Origin: an uncultured Clostridia bacterium
GTDB lineage: Bacteria > Bacillota > Clostridia > Lachnospirales > Lachnospiraceae
DNA: 64,000 nucleotides
Assembly (NCBI GenBank): GCA_947303805.1
Contig: CAMYZE010000001.1
Coordinates: 62,001-126,000, forward strand
Direction: 5' to 3'
Shown: one piece after another, positions 22,101-27,043 of the stretch
How the letters are laid out: every line of letters starts with the position of its first letter
How positions within the stretch are numbered: position 1 is the stretch's first letter
Translations under genes and position numbers: made by a program
Notes under the pieces: generated by a model
Database searches by the model: none
Seen by the model: only the letters and a program-made list of their open reading frames with translations
What the model was told of the DNA's origin: nothing

Positions 22101-22740
22101 CAGTAGCAATAGTTTCATTCGCTTCTGACTCAGTAGCAACTTCTATCTCTCCTACAGTGTTTTGAGATTCCATATCGGATGCTGTTGCTACATTGTTTGT
22201 TTCTTCTTCATCTTTATCATTATTAACTTCTGAGGCTGTGGCAATTTTTTCCTCTTCAATTTGCTCTATTGTCTCTTCTGCATCTGAAACTGTAGCAATA
22301 TCTTTCTCAGCTTCTTTTGACTCTACTGACTCTTCCGACTTGGTCTCAGCATCACTTGTCTCTTCGTCTGTTGTTTCCTCTTCATTTATCTTCTCTGATG
22401 ATTCAGTAGTAGCTTCCTCTTTTTCATTCTCAGTAGACTCGCTTTCATTGGCATTCGAACTCTCAGATGATTCAATTTCTTCTTTTTCTGCTTCTTCTAC
22501 TAAATCGCTACTCTTTGTCTCTTTATCATCAAATACATCTGGATTTTCTGATTCAAGGTATGTCTGGTATGCTGCCACTGTTGTTGTCTCTTCATAGTAA
22601 TTTGGAGTTTCGTGCACAACACTACTAGCGTGGTCAACTATATTGCCCACACTGTCAGCAAACACCATCAATCCATTGTTAGTAACAGTCATTGCAACTA
22701 TCATAACAACTGATATGATTTTTTTGATTTCTCCTTTCAT
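4159..22740 (-). CDS. Giant modular surface protein B (about 6190 aa), beta-helix repeats and cell-wall-binding tail
   Basis: One uninterrupted frame. The ATG at 22740 is preferred over one 10 codons upstream because AAGGGGAAATT precedes it. The order is: signal peptide (about residues 1-35); Glu/Ser/Thr-rich region with AT-x-SE motifs (to about 550); about seven modules of 600-880 residues, whose beginnings lie near residues 600, 1480, 2070, 2785, 3470, 4130 and 4870. A typical module has a His/Cys patch (HIHKICG), a LCLNGH segment, an ICNCKK segment, many GGAIY/F-x-NN beta-helix repeats, a W-x-x-x-x-x-E-x-Y...PEN segment and a TKLDKVD...W-x-A segment. The C-terminus has an InlB-like repeat near 5600, a Gly-rich hinge near 5780, YPDGS/NGT repeats (5830-5970) and choline-binding-like wall repeats (W, YYF, DG). 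No LPXTG is seen. Likely a wall-attached adhesin. Confidence 0.93.
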   Translation of the reverse strand: MKGEIKKIISVVMIVAMTVTNNGLMVFADSVGNIVDHASSVVHETPNYYEETTTVAAYQTYLESENPDVFDDKETKSSDLVEEAEKEEIESSESSNANESESTENEKEEATTESSEKINEEETTDEETSDAETKSEESVESKEAEKDIATVSDAEETIEQIEEEKIATASEVNNDKDEEETNNVATASDMESQNTVGEIEVATESEANETIATESELNVAVSTTSQTVENKEIVIATVSKISWKVKKVLIATYASLNVHAKENEKDHMARLASYANVIIINDRGEEKTFKVKLKWKLFKKYDVNAKSDKQSAPIPKDVWRKSLKVDEFINEQEEVIIATSNIADIEERVKDENSKHDDKEFVIKLQADVESKEIIDSTEKVTIEEETTKEIVEESTTERVEIEEVAEPTVAGFNNTDKETNDEDLATKSEILQEDEAEIENEETEEEVATNSETTKNDEVENIDSLYANGNEISDGTLSYYDLMAIYLYKLDVQALGDEIIELIDEANKGDIDNSKFEESKEVKEENLLDGFLKLFGVTSDAETDTEDNSIEENKSLNENESLEEYLSKAKVDVLESVKLKPVVAEFDGHELGAGATHTAHQIAAFVNGQKLDADTIFNSQIGGDTADMLDLSENNKRIKATGSNIFIAGTYFLPSDIKISNQWIVESENTLTLCLNGHNVTFATAGCVKGEGRVVVCNCEGNATITTDTPQYNWRDKWFASTSETYTKWNEHSLFSCNEVGIYAKDNNITFANAVIKNQYNGRKSISQMEDSEMDEAEYSGDGSLVWGKSELQLFGVNFENNRATRSNGVAANAQLGKMILENCSFTGNKNLTNKGGAVAFNPKATIIYNCTFTNNTASTNGGALYGRSYTNSNETTEIGTVITKTTFEGNTALSDGGAIFMDYLCAKGVTIDGTESNKIVFKNNTAGVSGGAIAVKHMRSVDGQDTNAYSYEDATSRDRLLNINYATFEGNAAKGIKLDKNGATIDDDTSKKENFGGAIYLNSQTIKHITFPTDEPVKVVNINNCTFNDNFTKGYQLEIKAKDISGNFNGETLAKYNVGNYGGAIYANKITTLNIKDSIIKDNQSMTGAGICVKESTMSFIGGELSNGKAYNCSYAATEFYKRVVSPGGGAAYIMSGAHLTISKETKIESNENAFYLDGGSIDLGASVVKSNIGEYLIGYTNYKTNRILFSGVDIRDHEFNEMRKDYASTASDAATGERKYDQGIYAPSYISFKGKNAIKGNKRNFYTKSGTTYTSKKEYANIVMTSSASNLQMDLSQYLFDVPFTDQDISERIGLYYDFDPKGDDQIIAFDKWTHDNVKVIDEGGLWTNYFEIDNSYKGEWADGWKFYIEKNLIRMSPHIVQVKFDSYIENVPRIKPQYYNFRKNGSEKIKIATPTEIVRRDIHTPGRTLLGFLGVDKTDSTNTKYDMWDFDRCVIDPASAVNNEIVIILLYTNDSLKIKPCGCENGKVCVHEGSTSTHTDRGTGTTEEEVRYMNYIEVATYPQLSYRYNGRKTQYSLSKDLTLTAEQAKEFVDGGVVLNLNGKTLTYDTSSSNDAYIFTTTGTDTMQENTDAKVMICGVATPGATERGSIVANGNHKGAFILGNSDIYLSNLDIKNITAKTDSDKAFIEGSSAALNTYVHTKDVRFDSINLKSDLINAGSRVIFENTNITNSVVQGSIVKLQAAANVDTTLELLSSEIKGVTGADALLSANLTAPRVGTKVKIATTNIVNNEFKTQMMSLSDDTTGANSSIHLQGDIDISNNTLTNGPAFIYNAATNGDDVFGADVNDKINITNNTLPHTDGVTLAGFYERTVTFKGRVEFSGNTTNVGKATNKVSAVRSGNDTKAYLDEVVIRVVGNNTFYEWYAENYDGTTQTYDQPIFTQVAGTKLKASDSIIKIRLMENSEDQGQKIYENWSINNIIGEKEAEATFMRDDSYAEEDPFDIYKKGKNDTDSDIYLGSSFVAVRFRLYNYKANVDERIDSSEGYTDAAVQRVEPDIYTLLDTPQYKFDFSRTSVMWEAFAYRNSDGTYDYSEERLYPEKTTNIALKATRSVMISGYIYNYNNKRHVHEGNIELWTEARNEGHLQATNSFVFLHNDIEITHPLLFTPEKIYHLCLNGHKLIVNKSVEWFNSDTCKLIICDCQKTGSIVQNENDITETFINVRGGEIELSDVTFGPFKSVKDIAFVRVDKTVKTTIENVAIKEVNMSNVALVDNSFIEIETNNLASISNITLKSNKMLSNNIDNAILSIDNLSGGSINIKDILVENNEISGSTTDNYDGSGYILKLDGYENVVLDSPTIKANKSIIGAPIRLTGNSSITSALNMSNVTFADNQKIRLGTMEFNEQVANGVSANFATTKFKKLNINGGVFKGNSFNANGAELQSTEGGVTELVNYESSLTVKNVTFDGTGAVLTGGFMGIVLVDNEDDLFEDVKVTNYNIGEEIFMILGKGSGLGPAGSYSGRTTFRGNSQFSDNSAHILVCNENYRNDTNNDNEGLLLFNGTKFNNNTVNKKSGSKSQGLIQTNGTAIIIASGSTFTKTLGTAVNVSLEEIRLLNTEISAGSGDDASVYISDTGRLTIGDKVVVKGNKTNIYIDDNGTTQGYIRAVAGHPILPTSDISISVPDKEFNFFDEWGPNYIKNYNYHSGSTYTYLPGDLFKLDAALASNRKVYIDGSIASGDQKLWVSSTQETSEYATLIFFDKDIEGPKEITRQYIKIGQVTKLDRVQVDYISTLSQVWMTESDGSKPEAQEMWRLYSGGRYNDFEVRNYEAGKTYYAYLTKKHIHKICGPDSMTACSQHADGAVHTADYEFIQVGNNDNIIIKASRSNYIGLSNDLTINQEALDSLATRDIVFCLNGHDLIFEKDAKLTTAHDFTFVNCEKEGIISIEEGEMTANSLISVSGGRRLNIYNINFQNFGTESPVVKVQGGTVLSENVSFKNIKTTAANGMYDIQSSTIYVEKLSFTNNIASGSSLLDLRFDNLTLGKIGSIQINNNTYTNKLLSLSGTGNMDSINVENNTMIEGGGSESYGAIYVANGANITYTDDAKILSNDSSINEESKGGAVSVYGRLNFNGNMTLENNKAGFGGAIYVDNTGSLYVSGEAYFKKNQGKIGGAIYSKNWSSIHMASAIYDENIASTHGVVAFGGTYNGVATFKNHTRSTKELIYNINDDGTDRIILDKNTLFYDNSLADSIIYLKNVASADIDISYLSTGNSVKSFVEIATGSITIDNATITDNTFNDSVFIINNPHTARVASISVYENKITNAVVSVSGGMVEISNRMTFRDNVARLGSTKHFYVSGEGGYFKATEKITMGKKYMFAAYTNGIKVFEKWNSTYIENYDNPQSKAPGRYMVTPENSDTIKLADDNIEKGYGFYKVGNTNSQDIYVGKEGVDFIQLRFIDPEYDGVVFASQNIELGKETKLDKVDTLECDLVKQKWVATMSDGRIKTFDFTSTQTASSSETINVSYVRPHLHKICGTGSNETCKHMNGTSHTEIEYQIVGNAAEFATTTYQYVYINSDIEVNSTITLASGIRGICLNGHTIKIVGGANSLFDTANELSICNCKKKGGITTGEEAQTKPIINYTGTTTLSVYNINFFGINTERSVINLVNDGTTLYAENITFKNNKDLGAESAINININTNTNNKVYLDNVSFENNKNESDYQMLDVYSGYNISTLSFINNDLETRLAWFSNKNTVDIGNLIVKNNKVKYDSILLYFSVETKLQVSGDMIFENNTIDESTILTISQNAEINVIGTMSFINNTAKKHAAMRIDKGSKVKAGHFLFDGNKNTEPNNSIVEWAEAKLILNNAVFKNHVNETDILLANVDDNGEGEIYIASPTFINNKGTAIKLDGIAKGVINGLRIDGNTGNNFTNILNINNSTVSIAHMVVENANLANSAVVITDSTGVEFEDAHICNNTIAQNGSALLANGSGTTVKVKGSTKIDGNTNNIVLNGGSYLKASGMLNKDSKMDFSISGTSMKLFEGWDKNHIETYGQIASKSNPKRYTYTPENSGLFTIKPTSGYGIYKGGTGDKVSVYAGTKDSYSILSFVYKDEDDVETVIDTQNVIKGTSAIDTHLDTVDSFEYEIENQTWYAPNATGEYNIKWEFKNDVISNLNNDSQIKYVRKHIHKICGAKYYDDCEHKESTLNHNKTVHYEDASSSNSAYWPSTAEYINLLNDIEFTSSMNLSNLKGICLNGHKIIIGNISTNFMSISSTLDICDCKKNKVETGAICVKDGVTLKDSIVRINSGGTFNAYGIRFANISLNDNNDFTTTYTYAIENSTSDGSVYLEKIVFTGSTETGAKGLFRNQGSANQFMVVEPLFTNITLNSSSPLLDLNSRFAISTISVIKNSGYAVPLIKITDDVSIGSLVLKDNVGATGQGLVSIDEGKTLTLTADNLFEGNESQGGGVLKVAGTLIAEKDLIFENNSTVKGTGYGGALFVDTNGKVITHGKTKFIGNEAMFGSAIYANNISEDALKDMKEPYFEDNTALTRGVVYWSGALKLATPTFANHKPYNLAASTGVRTGIIVNSRADDKLILDSPVFIGNNLVGPDGEASAIRLTGAAPGTKITGFKNDTKDNIMANFVYVEEGNLIIKGNIDRSSTNNKFTETILNIRNASDVTFDDLCLEHQTVENAAVYISGTQVKLINEVRVISNITSAGANTKNVVLADDNSYFKGTGIVGAPAFISYSSIMGVSVNGRDAVKIFEGWNAENFEYYDKPQVKEIQYKYVYAPENAEIFVPDEAATDQALYKKGFAGDGDGEGNVYLGTKDNYVTLKYYNDVEEVENYVEKVGDKEYYCYQNIAKDVPTKLDKIDTHEYEIEKQEWYVGYQNKDTYDYLEKFNPADPKPTMDGVNGVVETFAEDQEIRYHQLHIHKACGLKLSEECNHDGHADHIGTVDYNDVNTIEELEAATEYAVLAKDLDVANLQKSINLNSGLKGICLNGHSIMGDGRYGLFNITREFTLCNCKPAKENTGITSDESFTQANDIININTTEEVGIYRVAINNVAFGTGYAVNVEQGNVFIGSLQITGSTQAGTNGVIRSNTNVTIDTLMFNNNKLTGTNPMLRTSDTLNIKKLYLQANEMEDSMVIVNSDMNMSVIISEGNVSANKGAILVAAGRTLTVGGQVFDNNTAKLGGALYLAGTYKCIIDDPYFSGNEATEKGGAIYIADGGKIQLEEVAHFTVNEAPEGAAIYAENLRAGDIVMPKSEFWGNYSTEGAAITFGGELELSDITFEASAKGSSFINNVNTSLATDKAIISSVSVIDNEGGKGIVLTNVKDGSKVQNVKAEGNDIESIVQFKNISNGNRVYLTNVKDVTNNKFSNAAIVFDGVADAVINNVNIKGNESTGYGALLVSGADTKVYSVGELNINDNINTGEYGAAITILGGANLEEDGGMSINGNRSSQGGAIYLDGTLGVQSQGSKVLKVSTNYINDTAQTKNILVANEDSYVYATGKISDDTQLGFTAGNVNVTAFKHWNKSYFDRIGTTDKFAYTPENSGIFIVDTLSQNAKQEFYKSGNGSDVVIKLGANFTKLHFVTAGKTTEYVTQNVERGADTKLDKVLVLNDSEKWIAPNTNASADFKWQFNRGDIIANYNTAEEFIYKLFTYSIVYTGGSKGGTQTYNNIEYGEAVYAINNPFGGQGFKSWTLRTAIPGIPREYAVGDLVKNVCLTDGGTAYLDARWDGEILIRLDPNGARYGLDILYDGTYDIYTKANVGTRLGNSYPTSLGGENYSAYNYNIKSDGSGTSYSPGQQVSFADDVTLYLMWYKPAPYNPGGKGKGKILPSGGGGGSGGGSRTSGGTIPIGTFDGEFGPGTIPDNTVPVVQTGVFTVDDQGNIRDTSLNIVGNIHIGDRVNADGSFTAANGITVYPNGAVVDTFGNIYNPDGSITIANGTIYFVNGDVMDPSGTIYHPDGSTTLPDGTVRDVDGIVHYPDGSIMLPNGTRYLVDGTVVSPGGTQINPFGEIIPAEDSESKETPGSWNYDPASNSWKFEYIKADGTKITYKDQWINTKNAQGQETWYTVDNDGNMITGWLKSEGEYFFMSTDPNSRGELVKGTVIIDGKTYTFDQDTGALTSGDLPEKNISVLGAVNNISGIDGTWLRYSTGERYFVKYFDMPDGSRLEVPPSKWLMIDGHYYFFDKYGIPQTGLIEFDEKYYYFKEDGTMQEGGEVTIGDTIYVFDKATGACRTMRRK

Positions 22741-22818
22741 AATTTCCCCTTGAAATAAAAAATTGTACACTAAAACAATATAATAGGCCCTCCGCTCCTA
22801 TTACACCTATGCATAATA

Positions 22819-22847
22819 ATTTTACTAAAACCCCTATATTTTCTCAA
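22819..22847 (-). promoter_or_regulatory. Sigma-A-type promoter of giant gene B
   Basis: TTGAGA (22842-22847), a 17-base spacer and TAAAAT (22819-22824) on the minus strand. This gives a leader of roughly 70 bases before the AAGGGG ribosome site. The remaining intergenic sequence up to the tRNA terminator is AT-rich and I see no gene in it. Confidence 0.5.
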
Positions 22848-22878
22848 TAAGTCTTAACCAATCTTAATAAAATCTTAA
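22842..22878 (-). promoter_or_regulatory. Activator-type direct repeats next to the giant-gene promoter
   Basis: On the minus strand three TTAAGA copies occur at 22873-22878, 22862-22867 and 22852-22857, spaced 11 and 10 bases apart, on one DNA face. They abut a TTGAGA -35 box at 22842-22847. Helically phased direct repeats beside the -35 are the usual architecture of OmpR/PhoB-family response-regulator sites. That reading is an inference. Confidence 0.45.
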
Positions 22879-23063
22879 TACTTATTTTATTGATTTTTTG
22901 CTTGTTTTATAGATTTTTATGTATAAATTTGCCGTTTATTATTAACTACAAAGTGTGGTTTAAATTGCATTATGACACTATATATGGTGGTGTTATATTC
23001 ATTATTTTTATTCTTATTCATATTTATGTTGTGTGCATTATTTATATTATTTTTGCATAAAAT

Positions 23064-23092
23064 AAAAAAGAAGGTATAAAGACCTTCTTTTT
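23064..23092 (-). terminator. Intrinsic terminator after the tRNA cluster
   Basis: Stem AAAGAAGGT / ACCTTCTTT with a short loop, flanked by A- and T-runs. It lies just downstream of tRNA-fMet on the minus strand and ends the tRNA transcript. Confidence 0.75.
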
Positions 23093-23095
23093 GAG

Positions 23096-23169
<74 letters not shown>

Positions 23170-23194
23170 ATATTATGTGTTTTTTTGATAAAAA

Positions 23195-23267
23195 TGGGGC
23201 GTATAGGGCTCGAACCTATGACCCCCTGCTTGTAAGGCAGATGCTCTCCCAGCTGAGCTAACACCCC
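23195..23267 (-). tRNA. tRNA-Val (UAC)
   Basis: Minus-strand cloverleaf with acceptor stem GGGGTGT paired to its 3' partner, anticodon loop CTTACAA (anticodon UAC) and a GGTTCGAGCC T-arm. CCA is not encoded. It sits between tRNA-Tyr and tRNA-fMet. Confidence 0.93.
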
Positions 23268-23276
23268 AAAAATAAT

Positions 23277-23358
23277 TGGATGGGGGTGGATTCGGACCAC
23301 CGAAAGCAATGCTAACAGATTTACAGTCTGCCCCCTTTGGCCACTCGGGAACCCATCC
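23277..23358 (-). tRNA. tRNA-Tyr (GUA)
   Basis: Minus-strand type II tRNA with a long variable arm. Acceptor stem GGATGGG/CCCATCC and anticodon loop CTGTAAA (GUA). CCA is not encoded. Confidence 0.93.
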
Positions 23359-23369
23359 ATAAACTTCTA

Positions 23370-23391
23370 GGGCGGATAAAATCCGCCCTAT
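23370..23391. repeat. GGGCGGAT inverted repeat between tRNA-Asp and tRNA-Tyr
   Basis: Perfect inverted repeat AGGGCGGAT-AAA-ATCCGCCCT, GC-rich in an AT-rich gap and without a T-run. It resembles the GTGGGCGGAT...ATCCGCAC copy at 47877-47900 and is probably a dispersed palindromic element rather than a terminator. Confidence 0.55.
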
Positions 23392-23392
23392 G

Positions 23393-23466
23393 CGACCCGA
23401 AGGGGACTCGAACCCCTGACCTCTGCCGTGACAGGGCAGCGCTCTAACCATCTGAGCCACCGGGCC
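23393..23466 (-). tRNA. tRNA-Asp (GUC)
   Basis: Minus-strand cloverleaf with acceptor GGCCCGG paired to TCGGGTC, anticodon loop CTGTCAC (GUC), T-arm AGGGGTTCGAGTCCCCT and discriminator G. First gene of the cluster. CCA is not encoded. Confidence 0.93.
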
Positions 23467-23535
23467 AATAATAAACCCATCAAAAGATAGGCTTATTGAT
23501 TTTACTATAAATTACTAATTTTTGCAAGTGTTTTT

Positions 23536-23907
23536 TTACTTTTTCTTTGACTTTTTTACAGTCTTTTTTGTCTTATTTTTAGCACTTGTATTACTTGCTT
23601 TTTTTCCTACAGAATAAGCCTTTTTCTCTAACTCTTTTGCTTTAGCAACCAATGACTTGATTTTAGCGTCGTTTTTAGCCAAAGAAAGACCCACTTTTAA
23701 TACTTCTGCCCCTATCTCATGTTTAATTTTCTCAATCTGGGCTTTGTACTTAACTATTTCCGCCTTCTCTCTAGCGACACCTGCAACAACCTTTCCTTTT
23801 GCTACAGCCTTCTTTCCTAAAACTTTTCCCTTTTGAACAGTCTCATCAACTACATTTGAAACCTTTTCTTCGGTTCCTTGTCCAAATAAATCATCTAAAA
23901 ATCCCAC
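23536..23907 (-). CDS. Basic coiled-coil protein with Lys-rich tail
   Basis: 123 residues with a GTG start at 23907, placed 6 bases behind AAGGGGGT. I do not recognise a family. The N-terminus (MGFLDDLFGQGTEEK) is followed by an Ala/Lys/Glu-rich helix region (about 25-95) with coiled-coil character. A strongly basic tail (TKKTVKKSKKK) recalls histone-H1-like tails. No signal peptide or membrane segment. It follows cvpA by 30 bases and may be the last gene of the dnaX-recR operon. The basic tail suggests binding to DNA, RNA or acidic surfaces (inference). Confidence 0.75.
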   Translation of the reverse strand: MGFLDDLFGQGTEEKVSNVVDETVQKGKVLGKKAVAKGKVVAGVAREKAEIVKYKAQIEKIKHEIGAEVLKVGLSLAKNDAKIKSLVAKAKELEKKAYSVGKKASNTSAKNKTKKTVKKSKKK

Positions 23908-23937
23908 TTTTATACCCCCTTAACTTTAATTATATTT

Positions 23938-24612
23938 TTATGCAGTACTTCCGCCTGCAGAAAATGCTGAAAATAAATTAGCAAAAAAATTGAAAATAAA
24001 ATTATTATTATAAAAATATCCTACCAATGCGGAACCTTTGATATTATCTGTAAGTATTTTTATCTGTGGCACATTTTCTAATGCTTTAAAAATTGTAAAT
24101 ACTATCCACACTATCAAAATCATCTCAAATATTCCAAATGCCCCACCGAGAATCTTATTTAATTGTCCAACAACTGGAATAAAATCCACAATATCTAAAA
24201 CTTTCAAAACTATCTTTATCAAAATTAATACAACTATAAATACAATTATTCCGCACACTAAATTTATTATTGCATTTGCTATGTTGGTACATATTCCATT
24301 TCTTATAGACTCCTGAATATTTCCTGTGTCTATCGATCCATTTAACCATGGAATATTTATCTGATCATAAAAATTATTTTTTATTATAGAGTCATAAATT
24401 AATGCTGTTAATGTCGACTCAATATTTGTCACATCTTTTACAAAATTTGAAACCATTGGCGTAAAAAATCTAGTCGCAATAATTGTTACTATGATGCTTC
24501 CAAATGACAAAACTTTTTTTAGAAACCCTACAGCAAATCCTTTAATAAAACCGTAGACTAAAAATAAGATAAAAATTATCGTTATTAAATTTTTTAAAAT
24601 GAATTCTTGCAT
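23938..24612 (-). CDS. cvpA: CvpA family membrane protein
   Basis: 224 residues with an N-terminal hydrophobic segment (residues 8-30), the CvpA-typical G-F-x-x-G-F turn (GFIKGFAVGFLKK), a second hydrophobic stretch and two further segments around 115-185. It matches the colicin V production protein family, integral membrane proteins whose molecular role in Gram-positives is unclear. Its ATG overlaps the last base of the preceding TPR gene stop, which indicates translational coupling in one operon. Confidence 0.8.
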   Translation of the reverse strand: MQEFILKNLITIIFILFLVYGFIKGFAVGFLKKVLSFGSIIVTIIATRFFTPMVSNFVKDVTNIESTLTALIYDSIIKNNFYDQINIPWLNGSIDTGNIQESIRNGICTNIANAIINLVCGIIVFIVVLILIKIVLKVLDIVDFIPVVGQLNKILGGAFGIFEMILIVWIVFTIFKALENVPQIKILTDNIKGSALVGYFYNNNFIFNFFANLFSAFSAGGSTA

Positions 24613-26450
24613 TAAAAATTAAAATATTCCTCCGACAATATTAAGCATCCTTCTTTGTCGTATTTTGGTTTTTTAAATAGTTTTGGCTTCTCTGCTCTAT
24701 CAGCTACTTCTTCTATGAGCGCCTCGGCATTTTCTTTATTTAAAGGTATCTTACTGTCTTGCATCTCCTCAACTTTCTCATATAGCGCTGGTATTGCTTC
24801 ACCTGGCAACACACAATCTATACTTGCAGCATATTTTTTACACTCTTCAACAAACTCATCCACAGTCATACCTGATTTACCCAATCTTCCTTGAAGCTTA
24901 TCATTTTTTAAATTAACCTGTCTCTCTGGTGGATTCTTTGGTGCAGCAACTCTATCATTTATTGCAACTTTTTCTTTTCCAAAATCTTCGGTTTGTTTTG
25001 CTTTATACTGTTCTATTTCTTCTTTTGTCACTTCTAAACTTTCCTGTGGCCTACTTGATAATACTGAATAGATATCAAATCTTCCTACAAAAGATGGCCT
25101 ATCTGTTGCTATCTTATCAAAATTATTGATAACATCCACAAGAGCAAAAATGGTTTTTCCTTTTTTATTAATTATAAACTCTTCGATATCGTCTATCAAT
25201 TCATTTTTTAATTGACCTGCATTTTCAATTATTAAGTCTCTGTCTTTTATTTTATCTTCATAAAAAGCAAAACCCTTTTCATTCATATTGTATGCCGAAG
25301 CTTTTGCTATCACAGCTTTTTCGCCAAGAATGTTGTGAATATATTCGAGCTCTTTCTTTGCAATTTCTGTTCCTTCCTCTTTTGAATGTGCCTCAATGAT
25401 CATATGAAGTTTTGTCTCACTTAATTTCATTTTATTAAATCTCCTTTGTATTTCAAAACTCTTTTGTCTAAACTTATTAAATTCACTATTGTTTATCCGC
25501 TCTTCTTCTTTAAGTTCATTTATTAGTTTTTTAAGCTTTGCTTTATCGGTTCGATCATCACTCATGAATGCCATTTTATTTTTTTCTTTTTCCGCATAGC
25601 TTTCTTCATCGGGAGTGTAAGAAATGTTTATATTTTTTGGAACTAAGCTTTCATTTAATTCATCGTTATCATTTTTTAATAGCTCTTTCACATCGTCTCT
25701 ATCTTCTACGTCAACTCTATCAACTTTCTCGACAGGGACATTGACTTTATCCTCTTCCAACTTCGTCTCATTGTAGAATACTGGTGGTTCTTTATACTCA
25801 ATATCACTGTCTACATTTCTCACATAGCCAATCTCAGCATCAACTAAAAGTTTTTCTTCTTCACTAGTAAGTTCGGTATACTTCTTCTTTAATAGTAATG
25901 CGTTTTTACCATAACCATTTCTCTTAACCCCGTAAAAATTAACTATGAAATTACATATTTCCAAAACCTCGTTCTTTTCTCCAAGTTTGTCACTTAAGAG
26001 AGCTAATTCAAACGACGTCTTTTCATCTTTCTCTTCACTAAGATATTCTGTTAGGATTCTTTTTAGCTGCTCTAAGCCTGCTCCCTTAGCCTTCATTATG
26101 TAATATTCAAGTATTTTTTTCCTACTATCTTCTGGGAAGCTCTTATCAAAATCTATGAAATAGTTTATTGCATCTTTTAATTCTTTACATTTCGCATTTA
26201 TTAGACAAAGTGCAAAATACAATCTATTTTTTACTGGTGCAATATCATATGCATACTCAAGTATAAGCTTAGCATCTCTATATTTTTCACCTTCCTCATA
26301 GATGCTTGCAACATAAATGAGAAGATTTACATCTTCTACTTCATCCCAAGGGATTTTATCAGCAACTTTCATAGCTGTCTTTATATCTCCCTCGTCTTTT
26401 CTTCTTTTCATTTTTTCAACTAGATTCTCAAACTCTATTTGGTCCATCAT
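24612..26450 (-). CDS. TPR-containing cytoplasmic protein of unknown function
   Basis: 612 residues. The N-terminal 200 residues form TPR-like helix pairs (AKLILEYAYDIAP, YFALCLINAK). A charged low-complexity linker follows (about 215-290). The C-terminal half (about 330-490) has alternating strand/helix character with TIFALVDVINNF and VGRFDIYSVLSSR, which faintly recalls a P-loop NTPase lacking a clear Walker A motif. No signal peptide. It overlaps recR by 4 bases (ATGA), so the two are coupled. A regulator or scaffold in the recR-cvpA operon is the best guess; the function is not known to me. Confidence 0.8.
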   Translation of the reverse strand: MMDQIEFENLVEKMKRRKDEGDIKTAMKVADKIPWDEVEDVNLLIYVASIYEEGEKYRDAKLILEYAYDIAPVKNRLYFALCLINAKCKELKDAINYFIDFDKSFPEDSRKKILEYYIMKAKGAGLEQLKRILTEYLSEEKDEKTSFELALLSDKLGEKNEVLEICNFIVNFYGVKRNGYGKNALLLKKKYTELTSEEEKLLVDAEIGYVRNVDSDIEYKEPPVFYNETKLEEDKVNVPVEKVDRVDVEDRDDVKELLKNDNDELNESLVPKNINISYTPDEESYAEKEKNKMAFMSDDRTDKAKLKKLINELKEEERINNSEFNKFRQKSFEIQRRFNKMKLSETKLHMIIEAHSKEEGTEIAKKELEYIHNILGEKAVIAKASAYNMNEKGFAFYEDKIKDRDLIIENAGQLKNELIDDIEEFIINKKGKTIFALVDVINNFDKIATDRPSFVGRFDIYSVLSSRPQESLEVTKEEIEQYKAKQTEDFGKEKVAINDRVAAPKNPPERQVNLKNDKLQGRLGKSGMTVDEFVEECKKYAASIDCVLPGEAIPALYEKVEEMQDSKIPLNKENAEALIEEVADRAEKPKLFKKPKYDKEGCLILSEEYFNF

Positions 26451-27043
26451 AAAGTTCGTCTCCCGTTAAACGCTGTAAGAAGTGTAGCCTCATCTATATT
26501 TTCAATGTCACCGCCAACAGGCACACCTGATGCGATTCTTGTCACTTTTATATTTAAAGGTTTAATTAGTTTTGCCAAATATGTTGCAGTAGTCTCTCCT
26601 TCTACGGAAGAGTTAGTTGCAAGAATTACCTCCTCTATGTCTCCGCTAAGCCTTGCCATAAGCTCTCTTATCTTAAGCTCATTTGGACCAACGCCTGTAA
26701 GAGGTGAAAGTGCACCGCCTAGCACATGGTAAACTCCTTTATACTCACCTACACTTTCATATGCTAAAAGATCTCTCTCATTTTCAACTACCATTATTTG
26801 CTTTTTATTTCTATTATCACTTGAACAAATATTGCAAATATCTCCATCCGAAAGTGTATAACATACTTTACATCTCTTAATATTTTCGCTTACGTTCTTA
26901 ATGGCTTGTACCAACGATTCAATTTTTTCTTTTGGAACATTTGCTATATGGTATGCAAGCCTTCCTGCCGACTTTTTACCTACACCGGGAAGATTTGTAA
27001 GTTCAGATATTAGCTTTTCTATATTTTCAGAACTACTTAACAT
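26447..27043 (-). CDS. recR: Recombination mediator RecR
   Basis: 198 residues, normal length. Helix-hairpin-helix near residue 10-30 (LPGVGKKSAGRLA), a Cys4 zinc finger (CKVC...CNIC, about 58-75) and a Toprim domain (VVENERD...GGALSPLTGVGP...ILATNSSVEGETTA). Acts with RecF/RecO to load RecA at gapped DNA. It begins directly after the dnaX stop with no intervening base and lacks the ebfC/ybaB gene usually found between dnaX and recR. Confidence 0.96.
   Translation of the reverse strand: MLSSSENIEKLISELTNLPGVGKKSAGRLAYHIANVPKEKIESLVQAIKNVSENIKRCKVCYTLSDGDICNICSSDNRNKKQIMVVENERDLLAYESVGEYKGVYHVLGGALSPLTGVGPNELKIRELMARLSGDIEEVILATNSSVEGETTATYLAKLIKPLNIKVTRIASGVPVGGDIENIDEATLLTAFNGRRTL

Noticed and set aside
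23370..23391. Terminator between tRNA-Asp and tRNA-Tyr
   Set aside because: Perfect stem but no T-run, and it matches a dispersed GGGCGGAT palindrome.
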